Source of the DNA: an uncultured Porphyromonadaceae bacterium
GTDB taxonomy: Bacteria > Bacteroidota > Bacteroidia > Bacteroidales > Muribaculaceae
DNA length: 38,556 nt
NCBI GenBank assembly: GCA_945916235.1
Contig: CAMEGQ010000017.1
Location: 1-38,556, forward strand
Direction of reading: 5' to 3'
In this document: in pieces, positions 34,056 to 38,556 of the stretch
Numbering within the stretch: position 1 is the first letter of the stretch
Layout of the letters: each line of letters starts with the position of its first letter
Notes under the pieces: generated by a model
The model's database searches: none
Told to the model about the DNA's origin: nothing
What the model saw: only the letters and a program-made list of their open reading frames with translations
Program-made: the position numbers and the translations under genes

Positions 34056-35291
34056 ATGGCTCCCAAGAAAGAACAATTCCACATTTTTGAGCTTCCCAAC
34101 GGTCTGCGCCTCGTCAGCTCGCAGGCTGCCTCCGACGTAGATTATTTCGGCGTTACCGTAAACGCCGGAGCACGCGACGAGGCCTCCGACCGGTTTGGAC
34201 TGGCTCATTTCGTGGAGCATACCATATTTAAAGGCACCCTCCACCGCCGCGCCTGCCATATCAACCAGCGCATGGAGAGCGTGGGTGGCGAACTTAACGC
34301 GTTCACTACCAAGGAGGAAACTACGGTCTACACCATTTCGCCGCGCGGCAATCTCAGCCGCGCCGTGGAGCTGGTGGCCGACTTGCTGGAAAACTCACAA
34401 TTTCCTGACGGAGAGCTTGATAAGGAGCGCGAAGTGGTGGCCGACGAAATCGACAGCTATCTCGATCAGCCTTCGGAGGCCGTTTTCGACGATTTTGAGG
34501 ATATGATATTCCGGGGCTCGCAGCTGGGCCACAATATCTTAGGCACGAACGAAGCACTTGCCGGATTCTCATCGCAGGTGTGCCGCGGATTTATCACCGA
34601 CCACTACACCGCCCCGCGAATGGTGGCCTTTTACCGCGGCAGGCTCGCTCCGGCGCGGGTCGAAGCGCTTGTGCGGCGCTATTTCAGTGATTTCCGCAGC
34701 CATAGCCCGGCTGTCGACCGCGTGACGCCGACGGTGAACGAGCCGGAGCACATCGTCCGCTCCATCTCGTCGCATCAGGCCCATTGCGTGATAGGGGCGC
34801 GGGTGGGCTCGCTCCACAGCGCCGACCGCACGGCTCTGGGGCTTGTGTGCAACATCCTGGGAGGCCCGGGGATGAATTCGCGGCTCAATGTGGAGCTGCG
34901 CGAGAAGCGCGGACTGGTCTACAGCGTGGAGAGCAGTCTAAACCTGATGAGCGACTGCGGACTGATGACCGTCTATTTCGGGTGCGATCCCGATGATAGC
35001 AGCCGCTGCGTGGAGATAGTAAGCCGGCAATTGCACGAAATAGCCACTCATCCGCTGACAGCCCGCCAGCTGCAGGCCGCCAAACAGCAATATCTGGGTC
35101 AGCTCGTGGTGGCCTCGGACAATAACGAGCAGATGGCGCTCAACTCCGCGCGCTCGATATTACATTACGGCCGCGTGGCTCCTTCGTCGGAGGTTCGCGA
35201 CCGGATTCTCGCCCTCACGGCCGACGACCTTCTCGCTGCCGCCGCTCAAATCGTCCCCTCGCGGTGTTCGCGCCTCACCCTCTCTCAGTAA
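34056..35291 (+). CDS. M16-family zinc protease
   Basis: The 411-residue protein has the inverted zinc motif HFVEH (H51, E54, H55) and the downstream glutamate in REVVADEIDSYLDQPSE (~128-144). The C-terminal half has the second M16 domain with GLVYSVESSLNLMSDCGLMTVYFG (in parts, ~288-310). The length is that of the single-chain processing-peptidase type that dimerises. There is no signal peptide, so it is probably cytoplasmic. It follows ispG by 33 bases, and 101 bases separate it from the radical SAM gene. The substrate is unknown; such proteases mature or degrade peptides. Confidence 0.88.
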   Translation: MAPKKEQFHIFELPNGLRLVSSQAASDVDYFGVTVNAGARDEASDRFGLAHFVEHTIFKGTLHRRACHINQRMESVGGELNAFTTKEETTVYTISPRGNLSRAVELVADLLENSQFPDGELDKEREVVADEIDSYLDQPSEAVFDDFEDMIFRGSQLGHNILGTNEALAGFSSQVCRGFITDHYTAPRMVAFYRGRLAPARVEALVRRYFSDFRSHSPAVDRVTPTVNEPEHIVRSISSHQAHCVIGARVGSLHSADRTALGLVCNILGGPGMNSRLNVELREKRGLVYSVESSLNLMSDCGLMTVYFGCDPDDSSRCVEIVSRQLHEIATHPLTARQLQAAKQQYLGQLVVASDNNEQMALNSARSILHYGRVAPSSEVRDRILALTADDLLAAAAQIVPSRCSRLTLSQ

Positions 35292-35392
35292 CAAGGCCAC
35301 AGTTACCTTATGCGCACAATTCTGAAAGCGGGAGGTGCAGGCAATAAATGAGGCGGTGGAGACGTTTTTAACATGAGCTAACACACTAAAAT

Positions 35393-36835
35393 ATGCAACT
35401 TTGTTTTCTTGTTCCGCCTTGTTACGACAATAAGCAACCGGCCGAGCGTTCGGCAGGGTGCACGCGAATCGTGTATCCGATGATCAATATTTACGAGCTG
35501 ACGGCTGCGGCTGTGGTTCGCGATATGGGCGGACATGAGGTTGAATATCACGACTTTGTGTTTGAGCATAAGTCGATCGATGATTTCAAGGCTTTTCTGC
35601 AGGCCGACAGCTCGGAGGCTTATCTCATCTGGGCAGTTAACCTGTCGATCGACAGCGACCTTCAGGCTCTGGCCGATATACGCGCCTGTCATAAGGATAC
35701 TCCGGTGATCTTCATGGGTCCGGGTGCCACATATTTTACGCAGAAGTGCCTGATTGACAAGAATGTATACGTGGTTCGTGGCGAACCGGAGATGACGCTC
35801 CTGCAGCTGGTTGACACTCTCGCCTCAGGCGGAGATGTCGCTGAAATTCAGGGCCTTTCGTATCTCTGCGATGGTAAGGTGAAGCATAATCCGGCGCGCC
35901 CGCTGATAAAAGATCTCGACGCGCTCCCCTTCCCGGCCCGCGACCTGCTCGGCGACTATGAATACCATAATTCCAAACTGAAAACCGGCCCGTATACCAC
36001 GCTGTTCACCTCGCGCAACTGCCCGTTCAAATGCATCTATTGCGTGCCGTCGTCGCTGACTTTTGCCCGCGAAATCGAGTATAAGCGCGACCACGACGAC
36101 CATAAGCCTCCCATCGGTTTCCGATCGGCCGGGAGCGTGGAGAATGAGGTGGCCCAGCTGGCTGCCCAGGGCTACAAGGCCATCGGGTTTATGGACGACA
36201 ACTTCATCTGGAACGAGACCCGCACCCGCGAGATGTGCGACATCATGCGCCGCTACGGGATGGTGTGGGGGTGTCAGGCCCGTGTCGACGCCATCACCGA
36301 GCCGATAGCCAAGATGCTGTCGGAATCCGGCTGCAGATACGTGGATCTGGGCATCGAATCGTTCGACGACCGTATTCTGGAGTATGTCAACAAGGGGATA
36401 ACCACGGCTGACATTTACCGCGCCGTGGAGTTGCTGAAGAAATACGGGGTGCCGGTGAAATTGAATGTGCTCATCGGCAGCTCGCCGTATGAGACCCGCC
36501 AGACTGTGCTTCATACGCTCCATGAAGCCAAGAAGCTCGATGTGGATCAGGTGATGTTCAACATTGTGTCCCCCTTCCCGGCTACGAAATTCTACAAGAT
36601 ATGCAAGGAAAACGGCTGGCTGAAGGATGGGGAGTACCGTCCCTCCGACGTGCAGCGCGAAAGCACTCTGAATCTCCCCAATATCTCCGCCGAGGAGATG
36701 GAGCAGCTGCTTTTCCGCAACAATCTGAGCTATTTCCTGTCGCCTCGGTTCGTATGGAAGCAGCTGAAGCGCTTCTCGTCATGGAGCGAGTTTGTGGCTT
36801 CGGCCAAGGCGCTGAAGATGAAGCTATTCCATTAA
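35393..36835 (+). CDS. B12-binding-domain radical SAM enzyme
   Basis: The 480-residue protein has a Rossmann-like B12-binding-type N-terminus (~1-150: YPMINIYELTAAAVVRDMGGHEVE, VIFMGPGATYF, in parts) and a radical SAM core with CPFKCIYC (C210, C214, C217) for the 4Fe-4S cluster. GFMDDNFIWN (~262), WGCQARVDAI and DLGIESFDD (~322) are core strands of the BchE/HpnJ-like group. The N-terminal domain lacks a clear DxHxxG cobalamin motif, so cobalamin binding is uncertain. Such enzymes methylate or rearrange lipids, sugars and cofactors. The GT2 gene starts 4 bases after its stop, so they are probably translated together; a modified lipid or glycan is a reasonable guess. Confidence 0.82.
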   Translation: MQLCFLVPPCYDNKQPAERSAGCTRIVYPMINIYELTAAAVVRDMGGHEVEYHDFVFEHKSIDDFKAFLQADSSEAYLIWAVNLSIDSDLQALADIRACHKDTPVIFMGPGATYFTQKCLIDKNVYVVRGEPEMTLLQLVDTLASGGDVAEIQGLSYLCDGKVKHNPARPLIKDLDALPFPARDLLGDYEYHNSKLKTGPYTTLFTSRNCPFKCIYCVPSSLTFAREIEYKRDHDDHKPPIGFRSAGSVENEVAQLAAQGYKAIGFMDDNFIWNETRTREMCDIMRRYGMVWGCQARVDAITEPIAKMLSESGCRYVDLGIESFDDRILEYVNKGITTADIYRAVELLKKYGVPVKLNVLIGSSPYETRQTVLHTLHEAKKLDVDQVMFNIVSPFPATKFYKICKENGWLKDGEYRPSDVQRESTLNLPNISAEEMEQLLFRNNLSYFLSPRFVWKQLKRFSSWSEFVASAKALKMKLFH

Positions 36836-36839
36836 GGCG

Positions 36840-37595
36840 GTGTTCCTTTCGATAATCATATTGACGTGTGATCAGACGGCGACGACTCTGGAGTTGCTGC
36901 GGTCGGCCGATGCGCTTATGCGTGAGCGTGACGATGTGGAGATCCGTATGGTTGACAACGGGCGCACCCCGGTTGAGCCGGCAATCCGCGCCGAAGGGTT
37001 CGGTTGGATCGACCGTCTGCACATCATTGCCAACGGGGAGAACCGTGGGGTGGCCGCAGGCCGCAATCAGGGGCTTCGTGCCGCCGAAGGCGAGGTGATG
37101 ATGATATTGGACAACGACACCATCGTCACCCCGGAGGCCGTTCTGGGGTTGGCGCAGTATGTCGCTGAACATCAGCAGTGTGGGGTGGCAGGCCCGACAT
37201 TGGTTTCGGCCGATGGAGTGGTGCAGGACAGCGCCAAGCCGTTTCCCTCCCCATGGCTGAAATTACGCCATACCGTTGGGGTTAAAGGGCTGACAGGCCG
37301 TGAGCGCGAGGCTATGGAGTCGGGGCATCCCACCTATGTGATAGGAGCGTGCCAGGCGTTCCGTCGCGACACGCTCAAGCGCGTGGGATGGCTTGACGAA
37401 GGGATCTTCTACGGACCTGAGGATGCTGATTTCTGCCTGCGTGTGGGCCGCCTGGGACTGACCGTCGACTATCGGCCCGAATTCAGGATTATTCACCACT
37501 GGCGCAGAGCCACCCGGCGCAGTCCGTTTTCATCGCTCGCCCTCAAGCACGCCAAAGGCCTCCTGCGCTTCTACCTCCGCCACCTATTCCGATAG
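36840..37595 (+). CDS. Family 2 glycosyltransferase, rhamnosyltransferase-like
   Basis: The gene starts with GTG at 36840, four bases after the radical SAM stop. The 251-residue protein has FLSIIILTCDQ (2-12), MVDNGRTP (~38-45), ENRGVAAGRNQGLRAA (~67-82), the DxD motif LDNDT (~90-94) and YGPEDADFCLRV (~190-201), where the acid is the catalytic base. It has no membrane helix but a basic C-terminus (KGLLRFYLRHLFR) that may touch the membrane. The layout is typical of rhamnosyl- and similar transferases in glycan assembly. It is the last gene before the AT-rich right end. Confidence 0.85.
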   Translation: MFLSIIILTCDQTATTLELLRSADALMRERDDVEIRMVDNGRTPVEPAIRAEGFGWIDRLHIIANGENRGVAAGRNQGLRAAEGEVMMILDNDTIVTPEAVLGLAQYVAEHQQCGVAGPTLVSADGVVQDSAKPFPSPWLKLRHTVGVKGLTGREREAMESGHPTYVIGACQAFRRDTLKRVGWLDEGIFYGPEDADFCLRVGRLGLTVDYRPEFRIIHHWRRATRRSPFSSLALKHAKGLLRFYLRHLFR

Positions 37596-37819
37596 CATGA
37601 TGTCCTCCGCTGTATTCTCTGTGAATCAGCATATTCAGAACTACTTCTCGCATAATGACATCTCTAAGCGGAAGGCAAGCAATGGACAATAGTGTTGTTC
37701 TTGGTTAGTTATCGGGGAAAGACGATTAGATGAGGATACAAGAATGTGAGAAAGAATATTTCTCATTGATGTTGAGTGGAATGTGTGAGATTGATACCAT
37801 AGTCGGAAGATAAAATATC
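37596..37819. other. AT-rich spacer at the composition boundary
   Basis: Base composition falls clearly after the GT2 stop at 37595. The region holds a short frame at 37597-37692 (about 31 residues, MMSSAVFSVNQHIQNYFSH) that I do not recognise and an inverted repeat GAGAAA-GAATA-TTTCTC (37748-37764) without a T-run. No gene is supported. Confidence 0.5.
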
Positions 37820-38089
37820 TCAGAATAGTTCGGAATGTGAACCAAAACGTATGAGCTTGATTATGCCGATTTCCTTATCCCACCATATAAGGAGTGTATC
37901 GCTTTCGACATGACATTCCATATAACCGTTATAATTCCCGGTCAATAAATGCGGTCGGTTTTCCTCCGGTATAGGCAATCCTTCAGTCAGCAGTTTTCAG
38001 ATGCTTTCAAGTTTGTCTAAGACCTCTGTGTTGTGTTTGTATCGTTTAAGATCCTTCTTAAACTGTGATGTGAGTTTAAGAGTGTTCAT
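37820..38089 (-). pseudogene. YafQ/RelE-type toxin interrupted by an in-frame TGA
   Basis: Read leftward from the ATG at 38089, the frame gives MNTLKLTSQFKKDLKRYKHN and on to residue 30, then TGA at 37999-37997 (codon 31). It goes on in the same frame as KLLTEGLPIPEENRPHLLTG, YNGYMECHVESDTLLIWW and ends GSHSELF at a normal stop (37822-37820), 90 codons in all. The pattern PHLLTG, ECHVESD and GSHSELF matches the catalytic histidines and aspartate of YafQ mRNA interferases. The ATG overlaps the antitoxin's TGA by four bases, the usual toxin-antitoxin layout. A TGG or CGA to TGA change at codon 31 would explain it. No start codon close after the stop would restart the toxin, so it is probably inactive unless the stop is read through or is a sequencing error. 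Confidence 0.85.
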
Positions 38090-38334
38090 AGAGAGTCTAC
38101 AAAACTACGGAAACTATTTAAATCGAGAGTTTCAAGATTTTCATAAGTTTCGGCTTCTTTCATTGCAGCGAGAGTAGTCTTGTTGGGTCGTTCGGAAACA
38201 AATGCCATAAGGACACTTTCAACAAGATTATTCAAACTGCGGTTATGCCGTCTGGCCTCTTCCTGTAGTCTCGTAAGAAGGTTTTCACTAAGTCGGAATG
38301 ATGTCTGTTTGCGAATAGAAGATGCTGTATTCAT
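38086..38334 (-). CDS. Ribbon-helix-helix antitoxin of a YafQ-type module
   Basis: The 82-residue protein has an N-terminal ribbon-helix-helix DNA-binding part: KQTSFRLSENLLTRLQEEAR (9-28), then NRSLNNLVESVLMAFV (~31-46). The C-terminal tail (~50-82, NLETLDLNSFRSFVDSL) is the toxin-binding part in such antitoxins. It would bind its own promoter and neutralise the toxin whose start overlaps its stop. The promoter at 38356-38387 lies upstream. With the toxin broken, it may be kept as a repressor or as protection against a related toxin. Confidence 0.85.
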   Translation of the reverse strand: MNTASSIRKQTSFRLSENLLTRLQEEARRHNRSLNNLVESVLMAFVSERPNKTTLAAMKEAETYENLETLDLNSFRSFVDSL

Positions 38335-38355
38335 TGTTGTGATATATTAGTAGTG

Positions 38356-38387
38356 CAAAGGTAATGTATTTGTATAACACTTCAAAA
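38356..38387 (-). promoter_or_regulatory. Promoter of the toxin-antitoxin module
   Basis: On the minus strand TTTTG (38383-38387) and TACCTTTG (38356-38363) are 19 bases apart. It is a good Bacteroidetes promoter with a leader of about 15 bases to the ATG at 38334. Confidence 0.7.
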
Positions 38388-38406
38388 TAAATAATTTGTG
38401 ATTAAA

Positions 38407-38438
38407 TTTGTCTAATCAATTCCAAATGCTTACATTTG
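38407..38438 (+). promoter_or_regulatory. Promoter of the right-edge gene
   Basis: TTTG at 38407-38410 and TACATTTG at 38431-38438 are 20 bases apart. Transcription would begin near 38445, about 16 bases before the ATG at 38461. The spacing and match are good. Confidence 0.65.
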
Positions 38439-38460
38439 TGGAAATTAAAAGCGATATTAT

Positions 38461-38556
38461 ATGAAAAAGAGAATATTATTTTATACGTTAACTTTATTTT
38501 GTGCCTTATGTTCATTTGCACAAAACCCTAAGCCCGATTATAGTATCAGATTAAGT
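38461..38556 (+). CDS. Exported protein, N-terminal fragment at the right edge
   Basis: The 32 visible residues start MKKRILFYTLTLFCALCSFA, a clear signal peptide with a cleavage site before QNPKPDY. The rest is outside the window, so no family can be named. Codon use is AT-rich like the toxin-antitoxin module and unlike the genes before 37600. It is divergent from that module. Confidence 0.7.
   Translation, partial: MKKRILFYTLTLFCALCSFAQNPKPDYSIRLS

Noticed and set aside
37597-37692. Short frame of about 31 residues after the GT2 gene
   Set aside because: Too short, no promoter and no recognisable motif; noted only as part of the AT-rich spacer.
37997-37999. TGA in the toxin as selenocysteine or a changed genetic code
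   Set aside because: The family has no conserved cysteine or selenocysteine at this place, no SECIS-like hairpin was recognised right after it, and other genes here use TGA as a normal stop.

Overview
The window looks like a chromosomal segment of a gut Bacteroidales, most likely of the Muribaculaceae (S24-7) type. The clues are: Bacteroidetes-style promoters (-7 box TAnnTTTG with a -33 TTG about 19-21 bases upstream) and almost no Shine-Dalgarno sequences; secreted proteins ending in a NLQGxRV...GxYIxR tail like the end of type IX secretion sorting domains; tandem OmpA-type major outer-membrane proteins; and Bacteroidetes-restricted families (DUF4919, DUF4922, three-domain IspG). No tRNA, rRNA, CRISPR array or intact transposase gene was found. 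Nothing was searched against a database; all names come from reading the translations.

Layout. 1-2858 (minus): large surface protein, cut by the left edge. 2859-3424: gap with a 110-bp palindromic element and the promoter of the next operon. 3425-9865 (plus): an envelope-glycan cluster made of a membrane GT2 glycosyltransferase, a secreted amidase-like protein with a golvesin-type insert, a two-domain GT2 glycosyltransferase and a DUF4922 HIT-like protein. 9866-10205: second copy of the palindromic element, then a bidirectional terminator. 10206-12599 (minus): two tandem OmpA paralogues on one promoter. 12861-14996 (minus): secreted FN3/choice-of-anchor-J protein. 15125-20212 (plus): folB followed by a peptidoglycan turnover and salvage group (SpoIID-like lytic transglycosylase, AmpG-like permease, NamZ/DUF1343 exo-muramidase, BadF/MurK-like sugar kinase). 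20425-23560: small membrane protein, DUF4919 lipoprotein-like protein, DusB, head-GIN protein. 23627-27587: Wzx-type flippase, a short SSB, and an OPT transporter closed by a 17-bp-stem terminator. 27714-29240 (minus): secreted endonuclease I. 29357-37595 (plus): rpoN, PAP2 phosphatase, purE, ispG, M16 protease, B12-type radical SAM, GT2 glycosyltransferase. After about 37600 base composition drops to AT-rich, with a YafQ-type toxin-antitoxin module (minus) whose toxin carries an in-frame TGA, and the start of a secreted protein at the right edge.

How the genes fit together. The strongest theme is the cell envelope. The products of 15507-20212 can be read as a route: cut denuded glycan strands, release MurNAc, import the fragments, phosphorylate the sugar. 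The cluster at 3425-9865 pairs a wall-hydrolase-like protein with glycosyltransferases and a nucleotidyltransferase-like enzyme, and may build or remodel a surface glycan. The flippase and the terminal radical SAM/GT2 pair add to this.

Most interesting points: the split wall/glycan gene set with DUF4922 and a SpoIID protein lacking a signal peptide; the interrupted toxin gene in an AT-rich island; two copies of a palindromic non-coding element; three independent ~20-bp tandem duplications exactly at gene junctions; and an SSB without the usual acidic tail.
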